Shown here: positions 29,501 to 42,001 of the stretch, piece after piece
How the letters are laid out: every line of letters begins with the position of its first letter
How positions within the stretch are numbered: the stretch's first letter is position 1
From: Plasmodium relictum
Taxonomy: Eukaryota > Apicomplexa > Aconoidasida > Haemosporida > Plasmodiidae
Direction: 5' to 3'
Length of the DNA: 64,000 nt
Assembly (NCBI RefSeq): GCF_900005765.1
Contig: NC_041692.1
Coordinates: 558,001-622,000, forward strand
Made by a program: the position numbers and the translations under genes
The notes under the pieces: generated by a model
Told to the model about the DNA's origin: nothing
Database searches by the model: none
Seen by the model: only the letters and a program-made list of their open reading frames with translations

Positions 29501-31539
29501 TTTCTAAAATTATTAAATATTAAAAAAAAGAATAAAATAAAATATTCATATAAAAAAAGGCAATTTAATTTATTTAATAATTTGTTCGAATTTAAATAGA
29601 TATTATAGAGAAAAATAAATAAAACAAAATAAAACAAAACAAAACAAAATAAAAATAATAAGAGAATTGATTAAAAATTTCCTCTCTATTTTTATATACA
29701 TATATGTATATATTAAAATAATGTAAGAAATATTATTAATTAATAAAAGTTATATCAATATAAACATGTACATTACAACTAAATTTTATAGTGATATAAA
29801 AAAACAAAAATATTGATTTTATTAATTTATTAAATAGCTAAAATAGTTTTAAATTAATTTTATTAAAATTTTTTTTTTATTATTCTTATAAATAAAGATA
29901 TGTTGTTCTAATTTTGATTAAAAGAAAGTGAAAGACATAGAATTAATAAGAAAATTTTTTGAAAATTTTTTACACAAATATATTAGAATAAACTAGTAAT
30001 TGAAAAAAAAAAAGAGAAAGCAAATAATCACTACTTTTTATTCTTTTATCAACACATTAATATTTATTAATATGATAATATATGTTATTTTAGATAACAT
30101 TATTTATATGTTGTAATTCTCTTATTTACATCTTTTTCTATTTTTTTTTTTTTTTAATCATATAAAATTTATATAATTACATTCAAAAAAAAAAAAAAAA
30201 TAAATTATAAATTTTATTAAAAACATTTTTTTTAATATAGTTTATGAAAGTAAATATGAAGTTAGTTGATAATTTTCATTTAAACTATATTAAATATAAA
30301 TGGAATAAAAACAACATAAATTTATAGATATTTTTACGTGCACTATTACCCACTATTGTATATAAATGTACTTAAATATATACATACATATATATATTTT
30401 TTTTCTCTCATATATTTTTATTAAGTATTTAAATATATACTTAAATTAGACAAAATTTAAATAGAATAAAAATTGAAAATGTACAAATAAAGTTTAATTT
30501 TTTTTTTTTTTTTTACCTTATCGTAACAGTAATTTTAATTATACACTTTAATTTTTTAAAATTTTTATTTTCATCTTTTTTATAATTTATTTTTTGTAAT
30601 TTAAATACCTATTTTTTAAACTTTCTAGTTTTTTTTATCTTTATTTTCGTATTTTTTATTCATTTCTAAAAGGATATATATTTTAAATTTTATAGTATTC
30701 AGAAAAATATATTATAGATTTCTTAAAAAAAAAACTATATATGCAAAACTACCCTTATAATAATTATGTAATTTTTAATATATAAAACATAATTTTATAT
30801 TTTTTTGATTTTAAAAAAAAGAAGTTTTTTAATAAATTATTTTAAAAATATAGACTAAATATAGTAAGTTTAAGAAAAATAAAAAAAAAAAAAATAAAAA
30901 TAAAAATAATAAAATAATGCCACTTAATACAAATTTTTAATTTAAAAATACCTATTAAAGATAATAATACGTAATGTATTAATCTTTCTGGAAAATGAAA
31001 ATTTTTTTTACTGTATTTTATTTTATTATTTCATAAAAATAAATAAAAAAATAATAAAATTCATAATTATTTTTAATAAGGAAAAATAACACGTGCGCGT
31101 GAAGTGCACTTTTCTTTGATTATATCTAAATATGAAGACCTAGTTTATGAACATATATATATATATATATATATATTAATTTTTATAAATTATTGTGAAA
31201 ATTGTAAAATAAAATTTATTCTTAAAAACTAAATGATTTTTACATTAAAGTAATTATATGAATCTTAAAAAAAAAAAAAAAAAGGAGAATAAAACAAACA
31301 TTAGAAATATATTTTCATAACAATTGTTTAGACGGATGTATAAATATTCGAATGTATTATTCTAATGTATTTCATTTTTAAATGAAGATGAATTTAAATA
31401 AAATACAAAATTAAGGGATCTTCATAACATAAACATATAGAACTTTCTTATTGGACTTTATCTTATTTTTCTTTCCATTTATATAATGATTTTTAGTATT
31501 GTTTATAGTATTCACAAAATAAAATAGGCAAGTAAAAAA
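29501..31539. promoter_or_regulatory. upstream region of the four-TM gene
   Basis: 2.0 kb between the four-TM gene start and the ferredoxin 3' end, both on the minus strand. Mostly A/T runs, plus two conspicuous G/C elements: ACGTGCAC at 30336-30343 and the 20-base island at 31090-31109. A pentamer AAAAC repeat lies at about 29621-29650. No coding-like frame is visible. Confidence 0.5.
31090..31109. promoter_or_regulatory. G+C-rich motif island (CACGTG, GCGCG, GTGCAC)
   Basis: Twelve of 20 bases are G or C in a background near 10-15%. The island contains the palindrome CACGTG (31090-31095), then GCGCGTG, then the palindrome GTGCAC (31104-31109). GTGCA-type sites are known targets of ApiAP2 factors such as AP2-I. 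It lies 1.6 kb upstream of the four-TM gene and about 430 bases beyond the ferredoxin stop. Function is inferred from composition only. Confidence 0.45.
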
Positions 31540-33290
<1,751 letters not shown>

Positions 33291-34484
33291 ATGATTAAAA
33301 TTAACATTTATTTATTAACCATCATGATTTTTTTGGTTTTTGAAATAATAAATGTTGAAAATTTGAAAAAAAGATCCTTTTATTTAAAAAACAGTGATTT
33401 TCAATATATGACAAAAGGTTTTCATAAAAATAAACCTTTAAAATCTTATTTATCAAATTTCACAACCAATAACATTAATATAAATTATATTTTAAAAGAT
33501 AATACATATGAAGGGGCTTATGAAATAATTTATGATAAATTGGAATTATTAAAAAAAGAAAATAGTGATAATATAGATCACATTAATACATTTGAGGGTT
33601 TTTTAGAAAAATACAAAGAAGAAATTAAAAAACATAAGTCTTGCACACCACAAGTATTTTTAGATATTTTTTTACAATTTATTGAAGCATTTAACAAATA
33701 TAGATATTATTCCTTTCCTAATGTTCACAGATATGATGAAAGTTTATATGAATGGTCATTAAATTTTTGGTCTCAATTAATAGATAAAAAAAATTCTAAA
33801 TTTTTAGGTATTGAAAATATTAAGAAAATAGAGAAATGGAAAGAAGAAGGTCACAATATAATTATATTCGGAAATCATCATATTGAAGCAGATGCAAATA
33901 TAATAAAGTATTTTTTCGATGTTCATGGTTCTCAAGATATCTCAAGAAATATGATTTTTATTGGTGGTCATAAAATAAGAACAGATCCCTTATCAAGACC
34001 TTTTAGTGTTGCAGCTAATCTTCTTTGTATTTATTCTAAAAAGTATATTGAAAATCCTCCTCATTTAAAAGAGGAAAAAATTTTATTTAATCATAAATCT
34101 TTAAACGCTCTAAGAAATTTATTCAACCAAGGGAAACAAATTATATGGCTAGCACCAAGTGGGGGGAGAGATAGAAAAGGTTCGGATGGCCATATTAAAA
34201 TTTCTCCTTTTGATCCAAAAATAATACAAACATTTCACATTTTTGCAAAAAGATCAAAAGTAAAAACCCATTTTATAGGATTAGCGTTATATACTTATAA
34301 TATATGTCCTCCACCAAACACAATTGATATTGATGAAATTGAAAAAACAAGGTCATGTTCTTACTCCTCTGTAAGTTTAAACCTAGGAGAAGATATTTTT
34401 GATTTATATCCTGATATGAAAGAAAGTGAAATAACTAAAAATCTATATAACTATGTTAATCAGTTATATGATCAAATACGCTAA
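33291..34484 (+). CDS. G3apiAT: apicoplast glycerol-3-phosphate 1-O-acyltransferase
   Basis: 397 residues. A hydrophobic signal (IYLLTIMIFLVFEIINV) is followed by a basic transit-like region. The catalytic domain follows the soluble plastid ATS1 family: motif I NHHIEAD with H196-x4-D201, GGHKIRTDPLSRPFS around 225-239, LAPSGGRDRKGSDG at 287-300 (motif III, phosphate binding), and SPFDPKII with LALYTYNICPPP after it. It transfers an acyl chain to sn-1 of glycerol-3-phosphate, the first step of lysophosphatidate synthesis in the apicoplast. Plant ATS1 uses acyl-ACP. It carries no low-complexity insertion. An in-frame coding-like patch follows the stop but lies beyond two stop codons; see rejected items. 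Confidence 0.95.
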   Translation: MIKINIYLLTIMIFLVFEIINVENLKKRSFYLKNSDFQYMTKGFHKNKPLKSYLSNFTTNNININYILKDNTYEGAYEIIYDKLELLKKENSDNIDHINTFEGFLEKYKEEIKKHKSCTPQVFLDIFLQFIEAFNKYRYYSFPNVHRYDESLYEWSLNFWSQLIDKKNSKFLGIENIKKIEKWKEEGHNIIIFGNHHIEADANIIKYFFDVHGSQDISRNMIFIGGHKIRTDPLSRPFSVAANLLCIYSKKYIENPPHLKEEKILFNHKSLNALRNLFNQGKQIIWLAPSGGRDRKGSDGHIKISPFDPKIIQTFHIFAKRSKVKTHFIGLALYTYNICPPPNTIDIDEIEKTRSCSYSSVSLNLGEDIFDLYPDMKESEITKNLYNYVNQLYDQIR

Positions 34485-36414
34485 TATAAAAGTTGAAATA
34501 GTCCTTGTGAAGAAGAATGGAAAATTTGTTTTAAAACCTAAAAGAAATATTCAATAAAATATACTACTTTCTTTTTTTATATTATTTATATTAAAATGTA
34601 TATCTGTTTATTAATCTACAAAATTTTTTTTTATTTTTTAGTAAAAAAAATTTTTATTTAGTTTTTTTTTGTTAATTTTATTTTTTTAAGACGTTTTAAT
34701 TTTCTTAAAATGCTAAAATATCAAAAAAAAAAAAAAAAAGCATGCCATATTCTTTTAAAAATGCGTCTTTTATATATATATATATATATATATATTTAAT
34801 GTTTCCTTTACTTTTTTTTCATCTCTTGAATAAACTGCATATTTAAGCATTTTTAAGTTAAAATTAATATTAATATATAAAGTGTCTACAATAATTTTTT
34901 TTTTTTTTTTTTTTGTAAAAGTGCTACTTTTGTAATTATTCTTTGTGTCAAAAGTTTAATAAAGTTGAACATTCTATTATTTATGCTATAATGCAAAAAT
35001 TGTGAAAATGTTCATATTATTTTGATGTTTTTCTCCTTTTGGTAAAATTTAAAAAATGAGCTTTTAATTATTTACAAATAAAATTTTGCAACTTTTTTTT
35101 TTTTTAGCTAGCCAATAATTTTTGAATACATGTGTATCAAAATACGTATATCAGTGAAATTTTTTTTTAATGTATTTTAAATGTTACAAATTAATGAGAA
35201 TTTTATGTAAAAAAAAATGATATAATATAAAAAATTCAGACAGATTTTGTATGGTTTTTAAAATAAAAGTAAATTTTTTTTTTTATGTAGATGACAAGTA
35301 AATATTGCTTACTTTTTATAACAAAAAACTAATGAATTGCATTTTCCATAATTTTTAATTTTGTTTGTTGTAACAATGAATTTATAATTTTTCACACCTA
35401 TGTAAAAAATATTTATAAAAATTTATTAAACAACCATAAAAATAAAAGTTAAACATATATTTTTAATTACTAATATTTGTTAAAAAAAATAAAATACATA
35501 TGAAATCTAGTAAATATTACTTAATTTATATTTTTTTAATTGTTTCAAATTCATAAAAAATAATTATAATAAAAAAAAAAAAAAAAATTAAAATATTCAA
35601 AAAATTGTAACCTCAATAACTACAAATTATTCTATAATTTTTTTGAAAATTAAAAATTAATAAGATAATATTCTTATATATTATTATACTATTATAATTA
35701 AAGATAATTTTTATTGTCTTATTTATTTATTTTATATTTACAAGTGGTTTTCCAAAAAAAAGAAAAAAAAATAAATAAAAGAATTTAATAAAATATTGCA
35801 AAATTAAGTTCATTTTTGTCAATAGAAAACTCAATTTATAACATAAATATTAAATGAAATATATAAATTTTAAGAATATAAGTTATTCTATATTTTATAT
35901 TTATTTTATCTCCTATATATTTCTAAAAATTTATTTAAATACATGTCAATTTTTCTTTTCATATCTTAATTTTTAGAGTATTAATATTTAAAATAAAATT
36001 CAATTATATTTAGTTTTAGCCTTTTGTATTTGTTTTAATTCTTATATATATGATTCTTCTACTTTCTTAATATACCTTTATTTTAATATTTGCCAAATGC
36101 AATATATACATATTCTTTTTAAAAAGTATATTAAAAAAGATGTTTATTAAAATTGTGAAGTAAAATATCCAATTAATTACATTTGTTTATATTGTTTCTA
36201 TATATCAATTTATTTTTTTTTTTTTTTTGAACCATTTTATTCAGTGTTGGTATTCTATGTAACTATGAAAAGATGGAATACTCTTAAGTATATAGTAAAA
36301 TAATAATTTATAAAACTTTTTTTCTTTATCTAAATTGTAATAAGTATTATTTTATTATATTATCTACAAAAAAAATAATTCATTATAATAACCTATTATG
36401 TTTTATATATACAT
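34485..36414. other. spacer between G3apiAT and the 1623-aa gene
   Basis: 1.9 kb of tandem-gene spacer with TA and poly(T)/poly(A) runs. GTATTC and GAATAC (36249-36283 region) could pair into a small hairpin about 130 bases before the next gene, likely in its 5' UTR. I see no gene. Confidence 0.5.
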
Positions 36415-39400
36415 ATGTGTATGAAAACAACTTTTCTTCAAGAAAAAGGAAAAAATATATTAAAGATGCAGGAAAAATATAAAAAGAATAATAAAGAAGT
36501 TAATGAAGATAAAAAAAATGTGTTTAATAACGAATTTAACAAATCCAATTCAGAAAAAATAAATCATAATTCATATGAGTATTGTGACATATCCAAAAAA
36601 TATGCATATCATTATACAGATATTATCGAAACCTCTGAAAAAAATATATTATATACCGAAAAAAGTATAGATAATGAAAAGAACAATTTATCAACATATA
36701 GTGAAGAATCTCTAAATAGATTAAAGCATAAAGCAGTAAATGAATATAGTTCAGATCAAAATGATATATCATATAATGAAAAAAAAATTTCATCGAAAAA
36801 AAAAGAGATAATATTAAAAAAAAATCATTCATCACCTTGCTCTTACAGGGAGAAGATAAGTTATATAGCATGCGTTGAAAATAAAAGTGACAATAATGAA
36901 AATTTTAAAATTGTAAATAAAGAAAAAAATAACAATATAAAAAGCACAAATAGTATAAATGAGGAATTATTCAATAAAGAAAATTCAAATAATATAACTA
37001 TGAAAAGTGAAGACATTGAAAAAAAATTATCATTTAGTGAATCATTTAATAATAGCAAAGACAATGAAATGAAGGAAAGCATAAATAAATATGACATTAA
37101 TATAAAAAATGAAAAAAATAGACACAATGGTGAAAATATAAAAATTAATGAAAATACACAAAATGATATATATATAAAAATGGATAAAACAGAACAGAAT
37201 GATACATTAATAAAAAAAAATAAGAATATAAAAAATATGCCGAATAAAAAATATGAAAGCACACAAAATAATATAGTTAAAAATTATAGTAAAATAGAAA
37301 GTAAAGAAAATATTAAAAAAGATCAAATAATAGAAAAAGCAAATAGCGCACGAAATGATTACTTGTATAATCTCAATTTAAAAAATAAAAAAAAAAAAAA
37401 AAACGAGGATTATTCAGGTAATTCAAGTGAAATTTATGTTAATAATAATTTAGATGTTAAAAATAATTATGATATTGAAAAAAACACTAAAAATACACAA
37501 AAAGAAAATATTACTGAATGTTTTAAATCTTATAAAATAAATAATGAATTAAATACATTAAATTTAAGAGAAAAAAATAGTGAAATTAAAGAGAGTTCTG
37601 AAAAATTTTCTAAGAATGCAATAAAACAAAAAATATATAACAGTAATAAGTTAAAATATAATAAAAAAAAATTGTTACAAAGTAATATAATAAATACTAA
37701 TGATTTACAAAAAAAATCATCTGAAGAAATAATGATACAAAAAATTTTTATAAATGAAAGTGACACAAATGATAAAGTACAAAAAAAGATACATCGTATA
37801 GAGCATAATATGGAAGAAAAAGAGAATGAAACAGCAAATAATGATATGAAAGTGAAAAGAAAAATTATATCAGAAAAAGAAAATGAAAAACTAGATTTTG
37901 AAATAGAATTGTCTTCGGTTGATTCTTCAATTTTAACGAATGATTTTACAAAAGAAGAAAGAGAAAAAAATGTAAAAAATCTCATCCATGAAAATAAATA
38001 TAGGATTGATGAAAACCATGGTATAATTATAAGCAAAAGTGAAAAAGATGATATTGAAAAATTTAATTTTATTTGTAATTTTTCAAATGAAAATGATAGT
38101 AACACACAAAAAAGAGAATTAAATAAAAGTGTAGTTCTTATCAATGAAGAATTAAAGAATGATGACTCCATAAAAAGTAAAGAATTAAAAAAAGTCAATT
38201 CTAATTATTCAAAAGAGTTAATAGATATAAAAATATATGATGATTCAGAAATAGATGAAATAAAAAACAATGATTTGGAATTATTTTGGAATAATAAAGA
38301 AGTATCAACTATTTTAAAAGAGTCGCAGTATGATTCTCATAAAAATTCAGATGAAGGTAATGAAGAAACAGTAATATGGAATAGTGAGAATTATAATACT
38401 ATAGAAATTTCAAACAATAAATTTTCATCTTACAAAAAAAAAAAAAAAACACAAGTAAAAAGATGTAAAAGTGATTCAACCAATTATAAAAGAAAGAATG
38501 ATATTACTTTCGAAAGAAAAAATACTATTAATGATATTATAGAAAGAGGCAATTTGAAAAAAAGTGAAAACAATAACAGAAATATATATATTCCCAATGT
38601 AAATAATAATAAAAATTGTGTAAATAAAGAGAAAAAAGAAGATATTAACATAGAAAGTAAATTGGATGTTATTAAATCTAAATTAGCGCTTAATAATAAT
38701 ATAGATATAGATAGTGTAAATTTTGAAAGCTTTGACATATATCAAATAGATTTTGAAAAACTAGGCTTAAATGTAGACAATTTAGACAAGGAAGAAAAAT
38801 ACATTTTATTGCTTTACATATCAGAAAAAAAATTAGAATTTGTGTGGAATGAAAGAGAAGCATTCAAAAGAGCACATTCTAATATAAAAAATTTTCAGGC
38901 AAATCAAAATAAAATAAGAGAAATGAAAAATGCTTATTCAAAAAATAGCTTGTTTAATGAAAATAAGGAAAATGATAATTTTAATAATAAAAAAGGTGAT
39001 AAAAACAATAACAGGCCAACAGATACACAATATTTTAAAATTAATAGTGTTTTTAATAAAAAAGAATTTGGAAATGAAAAAAATAAAAAAATTTATGAAT
39101 TATTATCAGAAAATACAAATGAAAATGAATTTATAAAATTTAGTACTTCTCAGTCATCGGATATATCAATGTATAAATCAACAAATAAGCAAAAAAATTA
39201 TCATGCTTCAAGAACAAATCATTTGTTAAACGAAAATAGTTCGTCTGAAATAAGGAATAATGACAATTTACCAAAGTATGGATTTTTTTTTGAGTTTTAT
39301 AGTAAATTATTAAAAAAATATAAAGTATTAAATAAGACAGATAATGCTTCTAACGTAAAGGTTCTCCTAGAGAAATTTTTGAAATGTTGTATATATTTAT

Positions 39401-41286
39401 TTTTTCAAGATGAATATATTGACAATTTTCTAAAATATTATGAAGATATTAAAAAAGCAGAAACTAAAGAGGAAATTATATTTAAAAATTTTCTTTGTGC
39501 TGAATATATGTGCAATAAATTCCAGGATATATATAATACTGAAGAAAGAACAAATAATGAGGAAATCATGCTTTTATCTTCATATTATTCTGAAATGAGA
39601 GAAATAGTAAGTAAATTTATATTAAATGATAATTTAGTAAGTAAAATAAGGCAAATACAAATTATAAATAAAATATTAAAAGATGAAGTTAGAACATATG
39701 CTATTAAAGTCGCGAATCATGATATATACTTTGATGTAGAACCCCATTTTATAGAAGAATCTGAAAAAGTCATAGTTGGTAAGGATATAGGATTTTTTAA
39801 TATTTCTATATTAGATAAAAATTATAAATATAATTATTATGTATATGAAAAAGAAACAAAATTAGAACACAAAAATTCTTTTTGGAGATATTTCTATGGA
39901 TACTTTAATGACCTATTTTATTGGTATCAAGATAAAAATGAAAATGGTTTTCCTGAACATGAAAAAGGAGAATCAGGAAATAAGGATATAAGCTCATCGA
40001 AAAGGTTTTCTAGAAATTTTATGAAACTTAATGGGAGCAAAGAAGAAAATAATGATTCTTCAGAACATAATATGGAAAACAAAAATTTTTTAAAAAAGGA
40101 TGAAGAAAACAAAAGTACTTTAAAAATGGAGAAGAAAGAGAATAACTCTTTAAATAATGAGGAAAGCAAAGAAAATTTAAAAAAGGAAGAAAGAGAGGAT
40201 AACCTTTTAAATAATAATGAATCAAACAAAGGCAATTTAAAGAAGTATGAAAAAAAGGATAATACTTTAAATAATGATGATGAAAACAGAGATACTTTAA
40301 AAAATGAAGAAAAAAAAGATAACTATATAAATAATGACGAAAAAAATAAAGAATCTTCAATAAATGAAATGAAAGAAATTAATCTTTTAAAAATAGAAGA
40401 AAACAGTGAAAACATACATTTAGAGTCTAAAGGTGAATCAATTAATTTAATAGAAAATAAAAAAATTTTAAGTAATATAAGCAAAGACAAAACAATATTA
40501 AGTAATTCTACTAAAATAGAAGATTGCTTAATGGAAAGTAATCTTTCAAGCATTGATAATTTCATTTCAGAAAATTCCAGTGATATAAAATTAGATGATA
40601 TTTGTTATTCAGATAACAAAAATATGAATAATTTTCTCCATAAGGAAGTAAAATGTAATGAAGATAATAACAATACATTTAATAAAAATTATATAGATAC
40701 TTCAAAAAACAATTCATCTATCAAGAATGATGATAATAAAAAATTTCTTAACAATTTTGATTGTAAAAATAAAAATAGTTTAAACGGCAATCATAACATT
40801 ACAGAAAAAAAAAATATAAAACATAAAAATATGTTAGCTCACCTAGTTGCATTTCAATATAGAGGATCCTTGCCAAAAGATGAAATAAATGACTTTAATA
40901 AAATAAATAAAAATAAAAATATAATAGGGAGTTATTTTTCGTCTTATCTTAATGACAGTTTAGTTGCTATTCATATTAAAAATGAAAGTATTCAGAATTT
41001 TTTAAATACGCATTTTATAATAGAGAGGTGTCGAAAATATAATAAGGATATAAAAAAGTCTTATGTACATATTTTGAATTCAAATACAAAGCAGTATTTG
41101 GCAGTAAATCTAGAAAATAAAAAAATTATGTTTACCAATAATTATAATGATATTTCTTATATAGATGAATTTGATGTAGAAAACAAGATATCTACATATT
41201 TTGAATTACAATCTATATCAGATATGATGAAAAACATTTTAATTGAAGATATTATACAAAGCGTTGCTAATATTATGTTAAATTAA
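36415..41286 (+). CDS. large unknown protein, 1623 aa
   Basis: One exon. About residues 1-740 are Asn/Lys/Glu-rich low complexity. Three parts look globular: about 750-830 (FDIYQIDFEKLGLNVDNLDKEEKY onward, with EFVWNEREAFKRA), about 950-1180 (YGFFFEFYSKLLKKYKVL through FWRYFYGYFNDLFYWYQDK, rich in aromatics) and about 1470-1623 (AHLVAFQYRGSLPKDEIN to the end). A run of 22-residue repeats built on NNEESKENLKKEE separates the last two. There is no signal peptide or convincing TM segment. I do not recognise a family. The ATG at 36421 is an equally good start, two codons on. It converges with SMC2 over 715 bases. Confidence 0.85.
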   Translation: MCMKTTFLQEKGKNILKMQEKYKKNNKEVNEDKKNVFNNEFNKSNSEKINHNSYEYCDISKKYAYHYTDIIETSEKNILYTEKSIDNEKNNLSTYSEESLNRLKHKAVNEYSSDQNDISYNEKKISSKKKEIILKKNHSSPCSYREKISYIACVENKSDNNENFKIVNKEKNNNIKSTNSINEELFNKENSNNITMKSEDIEKKLSFSESFNNSKDNEMKESINKYDINIKNEKNRHNGENIKINENTQNDIYIKMDKTEQNDTLIKKNKNIKNMPNKKYESTQNNIVKNYSKIESKENIKKDQIIEKANSARNDYLYNLNLKNKKKKKNEDYSGNSSEIYVNNNLDVKNNYDIEKNTKNTQKENITECFKSYKINNELNTLNLREKNSEIKESSEKFSKNAIKQKIYNSNKLKYNKKKLLQSNIINTNDLQKKSSEEIMIQKIFINESDTNDKVQKKIHRIEHNMEEKENETANNDMKVKRKIISEKENEKLDFEIELSSVDSSILTNDFTKEEREKNVKNLIHENKYRIDENHGIIISKSEKDDIEKFNFICNFSNENDSNTQKRELNKSVVLINEELKNDDSIKSKELKKVNSNYSKELIDIKIYDDSEIDEIKNNDLELFWNNKEVSTILKESQYDSHKNSDEGNEETVIWNSENYNTIEISNNKFSSYKKKKKTQVKRCKSDSTNYKRKNDITFERKNTINDIIERGNLKKSENNNRNIYIPNVNNNKNCVNKEKKEDINIESKLDVIKSKLALNNNIDIDSVNFESFDIYQIDFEKLGLNVDNLDKEEKYILLLYISEKKLEFVWNEREAFKRAHSNIKNFQANQNKIREMKNAYSKNSLFNENKENDNFNNKKGDKNNNRPTDTQYFKINSVFNKKEFGNEKNKKIYELLSENTNENEFIKFSTSQSSDISMYKSTNKQKNYHASRTNHLLNENSSSEIRNNDNLPKYGFFFEFYSKLLKKYKVLNKTDNASNVKVLLEKFLKCCIYLFFQDEYIDNFLKYYEDIKKAETKEEIIFKNFLCAEYMCNKFQDIYNTEERTNNEEIMLLSSYYSEMREIVSKFILNDNLVSKIRQIQIINKILKDEVRTYAIKVANHDIYFDVEPHFIEESEKVIVGKDIGFFNISILDKNYKYNYYVYEKETKLEHKNSFWRYFYGYFNDLFYWYQDKNENGFPEHEKGESGNKDISSSKRFSRNFMKLNGSKEENNDSSEHNMENKNFLKKDEENKSTLKMEKKENNSLNNEESKENLKKEEREDNLLNNNESNKGNLKKYEKKDNTLNNDDENRDTLKNEEKKDNYINNDEKNKESSINEMKEINLLKIEENSENIHLESKGESINLIENKKILSNISKDKTILSNSTKIEDCLMESNLSSIDNFISENSSDIKLDDICYSDNKNMNNFLHKEVKCNEDNNNTFNKNYIDTSKNNSSIKNDDNKKFLNNFDCKNKNSLNGNHNITEKKNIKHKNMLAHLVAFQYRGSLPKDEINDFNKINKNKNIIGSYFSSYLNDSLVAIHIKNESIQNFLNTHFIIERCRKYNKDIKKSYVHILNSNTKQYLAVNLENKKIMFTNNYNDISYIDEFDVENKISTYFELQSISDMMKNILIEDIIQSVANIMLN
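40080..40400 (+). repeat. 22-residue tandem repeats in the 1623-aa protein
   Basis: Five or so imperfect 60-66 base units, each encoding a variant of KKEEREDNLLNNNESNKGNL. Copies keep the LNN core and the flanking charged residues. Probably disordered. Confidence 0.75.
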
Positions 41287-42001
41287 GAAATATAATGTAC
41301 CTAAATAAGAAGGTACATATATATGTATATATTTTAAATTATTAATATTACCTATTAACTGCATTAGTTATTAAAAAATTTTTTTAATTTACTATATTAT
41401 TTTAGTATTATAATTGCCTTTAATTTGCTAATTTATTTATTATTTTATTGTTGTTTTTATATTTAATATTATTTTATCCTTATAATAATGATGATTACAG
41501 TTATTGTCAATATACTTATTATCACTACTTTATTATCATTGTCGTATTTTTTATTTTATTTTTTAATCATTTCATATATAATATTTTATATTTTGTTTCA
41601 ATATTAATTTTATGAGATATGTTTTTTATGTTGCATCTAAATATATTATCCTAAAAAAAAGGTGACCTTTTTTGAAGATATATACATTACAAATTTTATC
41701 GAAACAGAAACAAAAAAAAAAAAAAAAAAAACGAAAAATTAGTTTTTTTGTATTTTTATAAATTTTTTTTTGTTAATTTTCTGAATCTTTCTATTTTCAG
41801 TAATTTATATATTTTATATTAAATACAAGGAAATATTATTTAAAAAAAATTTAGGTTTTTTTATATGTTCCTTAATATAAAAGTTAAATTAGTTTGCAAA
41901 GAAAAATATAAAAAAGAGATAATATCGGTAATTCTAAAAAAATCAGAAAAAGAAAAGCAAATGTATTTACAAAGAAAAAAAAATTATTTTCCATGAAAAT
42001 A
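41287..42001. other. convergent spacer
   Basis: The 3' flanks of the 1623-aa gene and SMC2: T-rich then A-rich, with an A-run near 41713-41731. No gene seen. Confidence 0.6.

Noticed and set aside
34485-34541. In-frame coding-like patch after the G3apiAT stop (SPCEEEWKICFKT)
   Set aside because: It is in the same frame but beyond two stop codons (TAA, TGA), has no splice site joining it, and the enzyme already has a full-length domain.
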